DNA of 64,000 nucleotides from Methylosarcina fibrata AML-C10 (GCF_000372865.1 NZ_KB889965.1:2773450-2837449), one strand, 5' to 3'; counted from the first letter of the stretch, positions 7,684 through 17,500 are shown. A program made the numbers and translations. The notes: generated from the sequence alone by a model not told the origin.

Positions 7684-7872
7684 CTATTTGAGTATAGTCC
7701 ATTTGTAAAAAATGATAGCATTCGGTCTCAACCCTGGCTTTGCAATTGTTTCCGCAGCACGATATGCTGGAGGTCCGTAGCGAAAACGCCGGGCTCCCTG
7801 TCCCCCAAACCCGACCGGAACCACCGTTTCTAATCCCAATTGCTTAACAACCTCAGGACGATCCTTTGAATA
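7684..7872 (-). pseudogene. Orphan coding-like frame, possibly a gene tail
   Basis: The minus strand is open from 7872 to a TAG at 7684, reading RPEVVKQLGLETVVPVGFGG, then QGARRFRYGPPAYRAAETIA and KPGLRPNAI. The Gly/Pro/Arg pattern looks like real protein, but there is no start codon with a ribosome site except perhaps TTG at about 7829. A TGA closes the frame on the upstream side, and a strong terminator follows 37 bases beyond the stop. I read it as the tail of a gene truncated by rearrangement; family unknown. Confidence 0.35.
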
Positions 7873-7880
7873 TCAATACG

Positions 7881-8522
7881 ATGAAACACATTCATCCCTG
7901 CCGGGACGATAACGGCGATGAGGTCATTATTCATTGCCCCAGCACTCCTTCACCCATAGAGGCTTTTGCCGATCCTCAACGCATCGCGGCGGTAGTGCCG
8001 GGGGGTAAAACGCCATCCGAATTAAACGGCATTCCTTTGATGGCGTGGGCATCGGTTCCAGGCTCCTTGGCGGAATGGGCGCAAGTGCCCGGTCAAGCCG
8101 CGATCGATGAGCCGCCGATGAAACCACAGCCCGGCAGAAAGCTGTCCGCTGGCGTGGTCACGGTGGAGCAGGATGGTCGTTTTTGGGTGGTCTCGCCCAC
8201 GAATGCATTTGGCGGCTATAAGGCGACCTTTCCCAAGGGAACCCTCGATCCGGGCATTCCACCTCAGGCGGCAGCCATTAAGGAAGCCTTTGAGGAGTCG
8301 GGGCTGCAGATCGAGATTATCGGATGGATTGGGGATTTTGAGCGTAGCACTTCAGTAACTCGCTATTATTTCGCGCGGCGTCTAAATGGCAATCCGGCAG
8401 CTATGGACTGGGAAAGTCAATGCGTGATGCTGGTGCCGCAAGACAAGCTGTTCACTGTCCTAGACCATCCTAACGACAAGCCATTAATAGCCGCTGTCCT
8501 TACCAAGCTGGCAGCAGTATAA
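7881..8522 (+). CDS. NUDIX hydrolase-domain protein
   Basis: A 213-aa protein from the ATG at 7881; a TTG at 7866 is an alternative start. The first 95 residues form an unusual N-terminal extension. The Nudix fold follows: SAGVVTVEQDGRFWVVSPTN and a Nudix box with GTLDPG...KEAFEESGL. The box lacks the usual Glu after G-x5 and has Lys for the conserved Arg, but keeps the EExG metal-binding core. Substrate is unknown. It lies 18 bases before the next gene and is probably co-transcribed with it. Confidence 0.75.
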   Translation: MKHIHPCRDDNGDEVIIHCPSTPSPIEAFADPQRIAAVVPGGKTPSELNGIPLMAWASVPGSLAEWAQVPGQAAIDEPPMKPQPGRKLSAGVVTVEQDGRFWVVSPTNAFGGYKATFPKGTLDPGIPPQAAAIKEAFEESGLQIEIIGWIGDFERSTSVTRYYFARRLNGNPAAMDWESQCVMLVPQDKLFTVLDHPNDKPLIAAVLTKLAAV

Positions 8523-8540
8523 ATTTTAAAGAGGTTTTCT

Positions 8541-8852
8541 ATGTGGATTTTTCTGACCGATTCATTTTTGAGTATCGTAGACAAGGGCGATGATTCAGGT
8601 AAAACATTACTGGTCAGAGCGCGCCGTGCCGGAGATATTGAAAAAGTATTCCCTGATGCCAAAATACAAGTTGGCGTTGGCACGGATTACCTGTTTCGCG
8701 CAAGAATCGACCGTGAAAAAGTCGCCAACGCGATTGCTGAGTCAGCACGATCTATTAATTATAGCAATTTCAAAAGCAAAGTCACCGACCATGAAAGACA
8801 TGATGCCTATATGGATTGCTGGTCTGCGATGTATGCCTATCAGCGAGAATAA
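8541..8852 (+). CDS. Conserved hypothetical protein paired with Nudix gene
   Basis: A 103-aa protein beginning MWIFLTDSFLSIVDKG, with DKIQV-type strands (DAKIQVGVGTDYLFRARIDR) and ending SKVTDHERHDAYMDCWSAMY. I recognise this as a small conserved proteobacterial hypothetical family (aspartate/histidine-rich HDAYMD..W tail) without assigned function. The Shine-Dalgarno AAAGAGG precedes the ATG. It is co-oriented and close to the Nudix gene. Confidence 0.65.
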   Translation: MWIFLTDSFLSIVDKGDDSGKTLLVRARRAGDIEKVFPDAKIQVGVGTDYLFRARIDREKVANAIAESARSINYSNFKSKVTDHERHDAYMDCWSAMYAYQRE

Positions 8853-8960
8853 TAAACTGGCATCAGGCATGCGGTAATGCTCGGCAGCCGCTAAAAGCGC
8901 AGCTTCGGTATTGTTCGATAAATATTGTTTTGAATTGTTTGCGATTGGGTAGTAATCAAG

Positions 8961-11531
8961 ATGGACGATTTTGAAGACGACTATAAAAAGGCAATAGAAG
9001 CAGGGCAGCGCAATATCCGAGCAACAAAGCTTCTTAGCAATTGGTGTTTCCATGCCGAGTTCGTAAGGTCTCCAGGCAGAGGAATAATTGAAGCTCAAAC
9101 TGGTCTCCCAATCGGGCATATGGGCGTCCAGTGCAAATTTTCCAAGAAGAATTCAATGCTCTGTTGGTTGTTGGAAGATGCTGCATATGACTTCTATCAA
9201 AACAACTGCAAGGGATGCAAAGAACGCGTTTCCGTTGGCTTTCCTAATATTTTGATGTTCATTGAGCCGAGAGAAAAAGCTGCTGAGCAGCGAAAGCTGG
9301 AGCGTGAGGGAGAAGCGCGTAAGAGGAAGCAAGCGCAGACAAATAGACGACTGGAGCGTGCAGAGCTTCGTTACGAACTCTCTCTGGAAGAAACCCACGT
9401 GCTTGATCTTTTAGATGAGCTTGATCAGGAAGACATAGCAACAGACGACCCGCGTCTGGAGCAACTTGCAAACCTTGCCCCTGAAACGTTTACCAGAAAG
9501 GTGATTGAGCATCTCTTGCCAGCTGCGCTGCACGAATACTTGCCGTATTCTAATCCTGCAGCGAGAGCATTGGTCAGAACACAGTTAGAACCAGACGAAA
9601 AGCTCTCGGTAGCAGTGCGTTTGGTTAGTAGTTATGAGGAATCACCATTGGCTATTGATGTGGTTCTGTCGGACGCTGAGAAACTTTCCCAAAGCGACCT
9701 GATAAAGGTTTTACATCGCTTTGTGTCAATGGCTCTAAGGCCGCCACCTGGATTGCACTTTGGAGACAGCGAGCCAATTAGACTTGATGCCAAACCAATT
9801 AATTCTCTCTTTCAGAAAAAGCGAGCTGAGATTTGCGCGGAGGTTGACGCACTTATATGTGATGCGGATCCAGTAAAAATAGAGTTTGCAGTTAAGATCA
9901 TACTCGCGACGGATAGTGATGAGCTGTTTTCAAGACATGCAAGAAACGTCTTAGCCAATCTAATGCGCAGGCGAATTTTGCTTCCTGGAGAACGGAGAGA
10001 TAGCAGCTTACTTTATTATCTTCGGAAAGCTGCCTCGAAGAGTCTCGGACGTTCTCCAGAGGAAACAGACAAGATCATCCAATCGTACCTCGCTGACAAC
10101 GACGATACCGGAAAAGAAGAAGCTCATAGAACCTATAAATCGATGCTGAAATACCGCTATCGAGAAATGGTACAGATAGGAACAGCACAAAGGATAGCGT
10201 TTAGAAGATTGCTTTGGGCTGCCGTAGAAAACCCAGAGAACGGCATGGGTAATGCTGATCAGTTCTTTAAAAATTCTTGCGATGAGTTTGTCCAGCTCGC
10301 TGTTGAAAATTTCGATGAACTGATAGGTGCTGCAGCAACCCTCAGCGTGAAGTATAAGCAAATCGATGCAGAGCCAATTCTGGAATTGAGTGACAATGTA
10401 TTCGCCCAGATGGACAAAAGTAACAAACGCTCAGCAATTGACAGTTTACAGAGGGCGCTCATCAAGTGGGCTGCGGCTGGAGCAAAATTTAAGGGACAAG
10501 AGGGGATTGAAGAGTTTTTAGGGGTTTATCGGAGATTGCCCGAGAATCAAACACAAATGCGAGGGAGCATGATTGTTCATGTTTCGGAATTGCTCACAGG
10601 AGTCGAAAGTCTCACTCTAGTACTCTCGGACTGGTATCGTGCTCTTATGGATGAGAGCTCACTGGTTCGTGCTAGAGCTGTGCAAGCATGGGAGAACGTA
10701 CCATACGACTTGGTGAAGAACTTCCCTGATCTGTTCTTTGAAGCATTTTCCGTTTTGCTAACGGACCCATATGTTATTGTTCATCGGTCGGCTGTTCGTT
10801 CACTGAGGTATGGTCCTTTTCCTAAAGAAAAACGGAGCCTTATAAAGACAAGACTCTGGCAACTGGTTATTTACTATTCCAAAAAAAAGAAAGAGGACTT
10901 CGTTGTTGACTGCATTGATGTACTTGCGCGTCACTGCCTTTCGCCTGAAGAAATAAATGGAAAACTTGGGCAGCTGCTTTCAGGTATTTTGCTCAGCTTG
11001 GAACAGGGCGCTCTTTATCATGCTGTTGATCGTTTGCACTATAGCTTTAAAGGGGTTCCTGGTTTCGCGAAGGTGGCATTGAAGTCAATTCAAGATGAGT
11101 ATACCCGCTCCATTTCTATCGAAGACTGTACCTCCGCAATCTTGAAAGCGCCACGCAATGAGCTTCAAAACTGTGTAGATGACATCAAGAAGGCATTCGA
11201 GGCACTCAGACCATTTAGGCCAGAAGGCTTTATTGAGGCTCTTCTATATGCAGCCGCGTTAACCAAGGCAGGAAATTTTGAAATTGCAAGTAGTTGTTTC
11301 AAGGAGTTGATGACAAGTATCCACTTGGAAGATCGAAATGAAAAGTGGCGGCTTGAGGCCACTTTAGTCGCTATAGCTGCCGATATTGAACACGCAATAG
11401 GAGCAGGAGATGGAGAGACATTTGTTGAGTTGATCGAAAAGTGGACTAGTCTTCTGTCTGAATTGGAGAAAGAGAATGAGGAACAAGCCAAACTTCGAGA
11501 TTTTCCACCAAGCTTTTTCTTCGAGGATTGA
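8961..11531 (+). CDS. Large helical-repeat protein with Cys cluster; candidate defence protein
   Basis: An 856-aa protein. The N-terminal 90 residues carry C29, C58, C68, C83 and C86 (last pair NNCKGCKER), spaced to bind zinc or an iron-sulfur cluster. Residues about 93-130 form a charged coiled coil (REKAAEQRKLEREGEARKRK). The remainder, about 700 residues, is continuous helical repeats resembling HEAT/ARM units, for example LVRARAVQAWENVPYDL. No ATPase or nuclease motif is visible. It overlaps the downstream PD-(D/E)XK gene by 56 bases, so the two proteins are probably made together. Family not recognised; the defence role is inferred from partner and neighbourhood. Confidence 0.65.
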   Translation: MDDFEDDYKKAIEAGQRNIRATKLLSNWCFHAEFVRSPGRGIIEAQTGLPIGHMGVQCKFSKKNSMLCWLLEDAAYDFYQNNCKGCKERVSVGFPNILMFIEPREKAAEQRKLEREGEARKRKQAQTNRRLERAELRYELSLEETHVLDLLDELDQEDIATDDPRLEQLANLAPETFTRKVIEHLLPAALHEYLPYSNPAARALVRTQLEPDEKLSVAVRLVSSYEESPLAIDVVLSDAEKLSQSDLIKVLHRFVSMALRPPPGLHFGDSEPIRLDAKPINSLFQKKRAEICAEVDALICDADPVKIEFAVKIILATDSDELFSRHARNVLANLMRRRILLPGERRDSSLLYYLRKAASKSLGRSPEETDKIIQSYLADNDDTGKEEAHRTYKSMLKYRYREMVQIGTAQRIAFRRLLWAAVENPENGMGNADQFFKNSCDEFVQLAVENFDELIGAAATLSVKYKQIDAEPILELSDNVFAQMDKSNKRSAIDSLQRALIKWAAAGAKFKGQEGIEEFLGVYRRLPENQTQMRGSMIVHVSELLTGVESLTLVLSDWYRALMDESSLVRARAVQAWENVPYDLVKNFPDLFFEAFSVLLTDPYVIVHRSAVRSLRYGPFPKEKRSLIKTRLWQLVIYYSKKKKEDFVVDCIDVLARHCLSPEEINGKLGQLLSGILLSLEQGALYHAVDRLHYSFKGVPGFAKVALKSIQDEYTRSISIEDCTSAILKAPRNELQNCVDDIKKAFEALRPFRPEGFIEALLYAAALTKAGNFEIASSCFKELMTSIHLEDRNEKWRLEATLVAIAADIEHAIGAGDGETFVELIEKWTSLLSELEKENEEQAKLRDFPPSFFFED

Positions 11532-12957
11532 GATTGCCGCAGCACTTGCAGAGACTCTGAAGCCTTCGCCAAGTGGCTGTGAGCGCCTAAAAAAAGCTTG
11601 CCTGGAGCTTGAAGCAACCATCTCTGAGATCGGTCAAGGTGATGTCGAGGATCAGTATCGCGCGTATCATACCGCCATTGCCATTTTCGTGGTTTTGGCT
11701 GAGTGGAAGCACGCTTTACGCAATGCTGAATCAGATGCTCAAAGGTTTTTGAGTTCGGCGAAGCTAAAAGCGTCAGAGATTGATAAATCTTTGAGTTTTA
11801 CCGCCGATGAGCAGCTAGAAGCGTTTCTGGATCAAGTAGAAAGTCTTAAGAATGTGGGCGAATTGACCGCCATACAAGATCAGTTGAAACGATGGACCTT
11901 GCCGCTCCTCTTGTTCGCTAATCTTCGGGTTCGAACTTTTGGAGGGCTTCGCGTTCCTGACTCCAATGGAGATTCAGAAGAGCCTGAGAAACTCGAAACG
12001 ACTGTAGCATTCTTGAAGTTTGATATCGATGGAGAACCTGCCAAGAATTTGAACTACCTTAATCCTGAGACTGCGTATGACCTTACCATAGAAGTCCGAG
12101 TTTCAAATTGGCCAAAAGCCGCCAGTGTCCTCTCGTTGATGCCTGTAACAATGGATATCCGTGAGCGTGACTGGTTGCCTAGTTTCAGGTTCATGAAACC
12201 AGAAGGTAATGGCCCATTCATTCTTACAGGCACTGGCCGGGCGGTTCTAAAGGTGGCTCATTCATTTGGCTCAAGACCATATGAGTTCCTTTACGCGGCT
12301 GAGTTCAACGGTACAGGGAAATACCGGGATGTTGCAATTGTAGGACATCGCCGTCTGCTTTTGGAGGGAAGTGATGTTGCTTCAAATCCTTTGAGTGGAT
12401 TTTCAAATGTTGATCGGCATCTCCTCAGCGTTCGCAACAAGTTGAGAACCTTCCCCGGTTTGCATTCAGATGATGTTGCTAACACAATGATAATACTTGG
12501 TGGGCTAGGTAACATAGCTGCACAAGCTTTGAAAGGAGGCTTGTTCGAGACTGGTACGTCAGAACAACAATTCCAAAACAAAGCCACTGAGATGCTTCGA
12601 AATCGGCGTGATATTGGTGAGCACTTGCAAGGTCACCCCGAAGCAGCAGGTGGGATCACTGATCTCACATTCCGAGACATTCCGATCGAGTTGAAAGTTG
12701 AGAACAGCAAAGTTCTGTTTCCGAAGGATTTCTCTAAATTTTTCGATCAGACAGCTGCTTATTCAATCGGGCTAGGGAAGCGAATTGGTGTGCTGTCCGT
12801 ACTCGAAGCCTCACCGAAATCAGCACCCGTTGGCGTTGTAGAAGACGATATTGAGGTCTTTCTTCATCCGACTGGCCAGTTATCAATTTTAATTGTCGTG
12901 GTTGTTGTTCGGGGTGGCTTCCCTAAACCTAGTTCTTACTCTAAGTCAAACCGGTAG
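11476..12957 (+). CDS. Protein with C-terminal PD-(D/E)XK nuclease-like motif; candidate defence effector
   Basis: A 493-aa protein whose ATG follows GGAGAAAGAG inside the end of the preceding gene. Residues 1-145 are helical, and about 150-300 look like a beta-rich domain (TAYDLTIEVRVSNWPKAAS). The C-terminal section has GGITDLTFRDIPIELKVEN: D396 and E405-x-K407 fit motifs II and III of PD-(D/E)XK nucleases, with QTAAYSIG (Gln425) as a plausible motif IV. I infer a nuclease acting with the helical-repeat partner; an antiphage or restriction role is likely but unproven. I do not recognise a named system. Confidence 0.65.
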   Translation: MRNKPNFEIFHQAFSSRIEIAAALAETLKPSPSGCERLKKACLELEATISEIGQGDVEDQYRAYHTAIAIFVVLAEWKHALRNAESDAQRFLSSAKLKASEIDKSLSFTADEQLEAFLDQVESLKNVGELTAIQDQLKRWTLPLLLFANLRVRTFGGLRVPDSNGDSEEPEKLETTVAFLKFDIDGEPAKNLNYLNPETAYDLTIEVRVSNWPKAASVLSLMPVTMDIRERDWLPSFRFMKPEGNGPFILTGTGRAVLKVAHSFGSRPYEFLYAAEFNGTGKYRDVAIVGHRRLLLEGSDVASNPLSGFSNVDRHLLSVRNKLRTFPGLHSDDVANTMIILGGLGNIAAQALKGGLFETGTSEQQFQNKATEMLRNRRDIGEHLQGHPEAAGGITDLTFRDIPIELKVENSKVLFPKDFSKFFDQTAAYSIGLGKRIGVLSVLEASPKSAPVGVVEDDIEVFLHPTGQLSILIVVVVVRGGFPKPSSYSKSNR

Positions 12958-13339
12958 TTCCGAAACCATGTAATACTCGCTTATGTGCTAGCTATAGAGA
13001 AATCGTGGATAAACCAGAATAGCACTAACTTTAACTAACCGAGGCTCCATTGATTAACTCGTGAATGCTTTTGAGCGACCATTCACAAACTAAGAGTGGT
13101 CGGCAGCTTTTGGCCGTAGTGCTCTTTGGTAATTGAACTGACACTTTCGATCCGTTGCGATCTATCGCTCCATCTGATTCAACATCAGCAATTTGATTAT
13201 TACCAGCCACTATTACTTATCACTGATGATATACAGAAAGAAAAATCATATGTTGATCAAGAGATTTTCGTGTTGAAGGGTATTTGCTGGTGATATACGG
13301 TTAACCATTTAATTTCTATTTAGACGAGAAAAAATAGAT
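12958..13339. other. Intergenic region before the UPF0489 cassette
   Basis: No open frame of note on either strand. It contains the segment GAGTGGTCGGCAGCTTTTGG near 13096, a word I associate with repetitive intergenic DNA around genomic islands. I see no clear attC at the start of the following cassette; GGTTAACC at about 13300 is at best a weak core site. Confidence 0.3.
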
Positions 13340-14200
13340 ATGTATTCACACGAGATTATCAACGATAAGGATGTGTTCATTGTTCGAGATCATCACCATG
13401 CGTTATTGCCATGGTCTATTGTTCGAACAAAGCATGAAAAAGCGCCCATATTAATCAGTCTTGATCATCATACTGATAGTAGACCAGCTTACTTAAATCA
13501 CATGTTTCATGTACATGGAGAGGACAATGTCAACAATGAGGCATTACGGGTACAACTGGCCTCCGAACTTGATTACTCAGAAGAAAACTCAGTAAAGGCT
13601 GCTATTCAAAAGTTACGCCATGATGAACACATTCACGCCGCAACGCTATCCGATGTGATTAGCATAGCTTTCGTCATCCAACTAATGGATAACACCGGAA
13701 CAGATTCAGAAGAACACAAACAGTACATGGAAGATCGTTTTGGCGATGGTTTTCCTTGGAACGATGACGTTGAAGAGCCTAAGCCACCTTTTACGTTTAA
13801 GGTGCCAAATAATAGGATATTTATCATTCCAACTCTATGCTTGCCATGGTGCGAGCGTATGCCTCACAACGACGACTGCCAGAAAGTGTTGTATGATAGC
13901 GTATTAGAAAACGCTTTTCTCGATGAAAAAATTCGAAAAGGTAATGAAATGGCTGTTTTCGCTAATATCGAAGATATCGAAAAACAGAGTTACATTCTGG
14001 ATATAGACCTTGACTATTTTCACACTCGAAAAGCCGTCGAGCCCAATGCAATAGAAATATTTTCGCGATTAGTTCGTAACGCGAGCGCTATCACTATTGC
14101 CTTGGAGCCATCATGTGTCGAGAAGCTTGCAATAGAAGGTGAAAATTTATCTTCTGAGTACCTGCTGGAGAAGATTAAGGGCCATATAGCATATGCCTAA
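13340..14200 (+). CDS. UPF0489 family protein, cassette-encoded
   Basis: A 286-aa protein with the signature segments of UPF0489: LISLDHHTDSRPAY (about residues 40-53) and SYILDIDLDYFHTR (about 220-233). The clustered Asp and His residues suggest an arginase/deacetylase-like metal site, but no activity is established for the family. The last codons overlap an attC site, so the gene is probably the insert of an integron cassette. It lies on the plus strand, opposite to the cassettes at 2.4-4.9 kb. Confidence 0.75.
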   Translation: MYSHEIINDKDVFIVRDHHHALLPWSIVRTKHEKAPILISLDHHTDSRPAYLNHMFHVHGEDNVNNEALRVQLASELDYSEENSVKAAIQKLRHDEHIHAATLSDVISIAFVIQLMDNTGTDSEEHKQYMEDRFGDGFPWNDDVEEPKPPFTFKVPNNRIFIIPTLCLPWCERMPHNDDCQKVLYDSVLENAFLDEKIRKGNEMAVFANIEDIEKQSYILDIDLDYFHTRKAVEPNAIEIFSRLVRNASAITIALEPSCVEKLAIEGENLSSEYLLEKIKGHIAYA

Positions 14201-14266
14201 CAAATATAGCTCACCGGACAAAATACTCGCTGCGCTCGCATTTTTCCGGTGAGCTAGGCGTTATGA
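14195..14266 (+). other. Integron attC recombination site E
   Basis: A 72-nt site on the plus strand from GCCTAAC (14195-14201) to GTTATGA (14260-14266). Arms ATAGCTCACCGGA and TCCGGTGAGCTA are perfect complements, around an inner CTCGCTGCGCTCGC, a sequence typical of attC loops. It starts within the stop codon of the UPF0489 gene, as expected for a cassette. Confidence 0.85.
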
Positions 14267-14378
14267 ATGGGCAATTTTTAATCTAAACCAGTCATTCGAA
14301 AATACGCCTCAACTGCCCAGTATGGCCGAACTGAGACTGTCAAAGTTTTATTGATAAAAGGGGCAGCCTTGCACTATT

Positions 14379-14398
14379 GGGGGTATTTTTGGGGGTAT
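14379..14398. repeat. Tandem GGGGGTAT words in AT-rich DNA
   Basis: Two GGGGGTAT octamers separated by four T (14379-14386, 14391-14398). I have seen this arrangement close to attachment sites of island integrases, which would fit the right edge of the accessory island here. No tRNA gene or second att copy is visible, so the reading is tentative. Confidence 0.25.
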
Positions 14399-14503
14399 AT
14401 TTACAAATACAATTTATTTAACTATTGATATACATGGATTACAGACTATTGTTTGCCTGACTCTCTCAATTGGGCATTCAACAAGGTTCAAACAGATTCA
14501 TAA

Positions 14504-14535
14504 ACCCGCAAGTCTTCTGGCTTGGCGGGTTTTTT
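14504..14535 (+). terminator. Rho-independent terminator, rightward
   Basis: Stem arms ACCCGCAAG (14504-14512) and CTTGGCGGGT (14521-14530) with one bulge, followed by six T. It lies 54 bases before the distal end of the CRISPR array and would stop rightward transcription from entering the array antisense. Confidence 0.6.
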
Positions 14536-14588
14536 ATTGTTCGGCGAGGCGCGACGTAATCCTGTATGTCCCGCAGTGGCGGCAAACG

Positions 14589-17500
14589 GTTTCAATCCAC
14601 GCGCCCGCGGGGGGCGCGACGTTCCGTCCGGGGTTTTATTACCGGACCCAAACTGTTTCAATCCACGCGCCCGCGGGGGGCGCGACGTTCAAGCCTTTGA
14701 TTTGTTTCAACGTTTGTATGTTTCAATCCACGCGCCCGCGGGGGGCGCGACGTTCAAGCCTTTGATTTGTTTCAACGTTTGTATGTTTCAATCCACGCGC
14801 CCGCGGGGGGCGCGACGCGAGTCATTTGCCACAATTGGTACATGCCGAAAGTTTCAATCCACGCGCCCGCGGGGGGCGCGACATCTTTTTATCCGTTCCC
14901 GCCTCTCTTTTCTCGGGTTTCAATCCACGCGCCCGCGGGGGGCGCGACTTGTTTATGATAGAGACCTGGCTCTTGGCAGCGTTTCAATCCACGCGCCCGC
15001 GGGGGGCGCGACCTTCTCCGGGTTAGGCGACTTCGTCGATGAAATCGTTTCAATCCACGCGCCCGCGGGGGGCGCGACTATTTTCGTGGGCGGACGTTCA
15101 CAAACGGAGTGTTTCAATCCACGCGCCCGCGGGGGGCGCGACTTGAACACACCGGCCAGCGCGGCGCGATCGACGAGTTTCAATCCACGCGCCCGCGGGG
15201 GGCGCGACGTCGATAATCCGCCCGTAGCAGAGTCAACCGGGGTTTCAATCCACGCGCCCGCGGGGGGCGCGACTGGGGGAATTACAACGCTGTAGCCGAA
15301 TCCTACGTTTCAATCCACGCGCCCGCGGGGGGCGCGACCATTTGGCGGCGCGTAACTTTTTCCGCTCGGTCGTTTCAATCCACGCGCCCGCGGGGGGCGC
15401 GACTCGACGACGACTTAATGGGACTGGTCGAATACCAGTTTCAATCCACGCGCCCGCGGGGGGCGCGACGATGCGTTGTTCCTTTTCCGCTTGTTCAATC
15501 TCGTTTCAATCCACGCGCCCGCGGGGGGCGCGACTGCGCCTGGGCGATCTTGTCGCATAGGGGCTTGTTTCAATCCACGCGCCCGCGGGGGGCGCGACCT
15601 GGCGATGCCGGCCGACGCCGGCGGATTACTCAGTTTCAATCCACGCGCCCGCGGGGGGCGCGACGGGCCGCCCTCCTATCATTTCGTTGAGTTGCAAGTT
15701 TCAATCCACGCGCCCGCGGGGGGCGCGACGTAATAGGTCGCGCCGATCTGTCTGGATTTCAGTTTCAATCCACGCGCCCGCGGGGGGCGCGACATGTGTT
15801 CAAGATCGGTATGACCCGCCGATTAGTTTCAATCCACGCGCCCGCGGGGGGCGCGACGCCGTCATCGACGGCAAGCCCTACGTCGCGATGGTTTCAATCC
15901 ACGCGCCCGCGGGGGGCGCGACCCGGATTTTTTCTGCGCCTGGACCAGGTTGCCGTTTCAATCCACGCGCCCGCGGGGGGCGCGACAAAACAACACCCTC
16001 AAGCCCATCAATACCGTCGAAGTTTCAATCCACGCGCCCGCGGGGGGCGCGACCTCCTAACAGATTGATAGCAACCTAGCCGATGGTTTCAATCCACGCG
16101 CCCGCGGGGGGCGCGACATTTGACTTGGACTACATCCACAGGTGTATCTGGTTTCAATCCACGCGCCCGCGGGGGGCGCGACCTGTATTCGCTTTGGCGT
16201 TCGGCATGCCTGGCGTTTCAATCCACGCGCCCGCGGGGGGCGCGACCCAAGGATTTAACCGGCAATGTCCCGTTTCTGGTTTCAATCCACGCGCCCGCGG
16301 GGGGCGCGACTCGCAAGCCTCGGTTGAGCTGACGCAAAAATGGTTTCAATCCACGCGCCCGCGGGGGGCGCGACGAAGCTTTAGATGATATGGCCGACGA
16401 TTTTCAGTTTCAATCCACGCGCCCGCGGGGGGCGCGACAAAAAGGACTGGGTTCAATGGCCAGTTCTCATGTTTCAATCCACGCGCCCGCGGGGGGCGCG
16501 ACTGAAACGGGTTGTTTGATGGCCATAAGTTCCTCGTTTCAATCCACGCGCCCGCGGGGGGCGCGACTTCCGATCTCGATGCGTTGTATTTTTTCTACAA
16601 GTTTCAATCCACGCGCCCGCGGGGGGCGCGACTTCCGATCTCGATGCGTTGTATTTTTTCTACAAGTTTCAATCCACGCGCCCGCGGGGGGCGCGACTTT
16701 GCCACTCTGTTGCGCGACCAAACCGAATCGGTTTCAATCCACGCGCCCGCGGGGGGCGCGACTTTTTCTCGACGCTGGCGTAATAAGCGTAACGATGTTT
16801 CAATCCACGCGCCCGCGGGGGGCGCGACGTGCGCGCCGGACCGCGCTCGTGGCTGGCAGCGTTTCAATCCACGCGCCCGCGGGGGGCGCGACGAATGCCG
16901 TCGATCGACGGCGACCAGGGGTCGGTTTCAATCCACGCGCCCGCGGGGGGCGCGACCGATCTACCCGTATTCACTCGACAATGCCGACGGTTTCAATCCA
17001 CGCGCCCGCGGGGGGCGCGACATATCTTCTTCGTTCAGTCGCTCAAGCGCGGCGTTTCAATCCACGCGCCCGCGGGGGGCGCGACGATTCGTGCCCGAGT
17101 GCCGCCGTCGGTGCCGTTGTTTCAATCCACGCGCCCGCGGGGGGCGCGACGCCATTCGATTCAATCCTGGGGTTTGCGTCATCGTTTCAATCCACGCGCC
17201 CGCGGGGGGCGCGACGATGCCCCCCGTCGTCCAATTCGGTATAACCGGTTTCAATCCACGCGCCCGCGGGGGGCGCGACCGTTCCCGCCTCGTTTGTCTC
17301 GCTTATCTCGGGTTTCAATCCACGCGCCCGCGGGGGGCGCGACTTTTGTTCAATTGTCATAAGTAACCTCGACAATGTTTCAATCCACGCGCCCGCGGGG
17401 GGCGCGACTATAAGGAGTTTACAACATGGCAAGAATCACCGTTTCAATCCACGCGCCCGCGGGGGGCGCGACATGCGTGGTTGAAACAGAATGACGCATA

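Larger units (their letters stand above)
7209..7880. other. Mostly gene-free stretch between IS91-type element and Nudix gene
   Basis: It holds the presumed right end of the IS91-type element, a minus-strand open frame at 7330-7650 with no recognisable content that crosses the terminator hairpin, the terminator itself (7612-7647) and an orphan minus-strand frame (7684-7872). I see no confident gene here. Confidence 0.4.

Noticed and set aside
14461-14540. tRNA gene or fragment near the island edge
   Set aside because: GGTTCAAAC resembles a T loop but no acceptor stem, anticodon arm or CCA end could be built.
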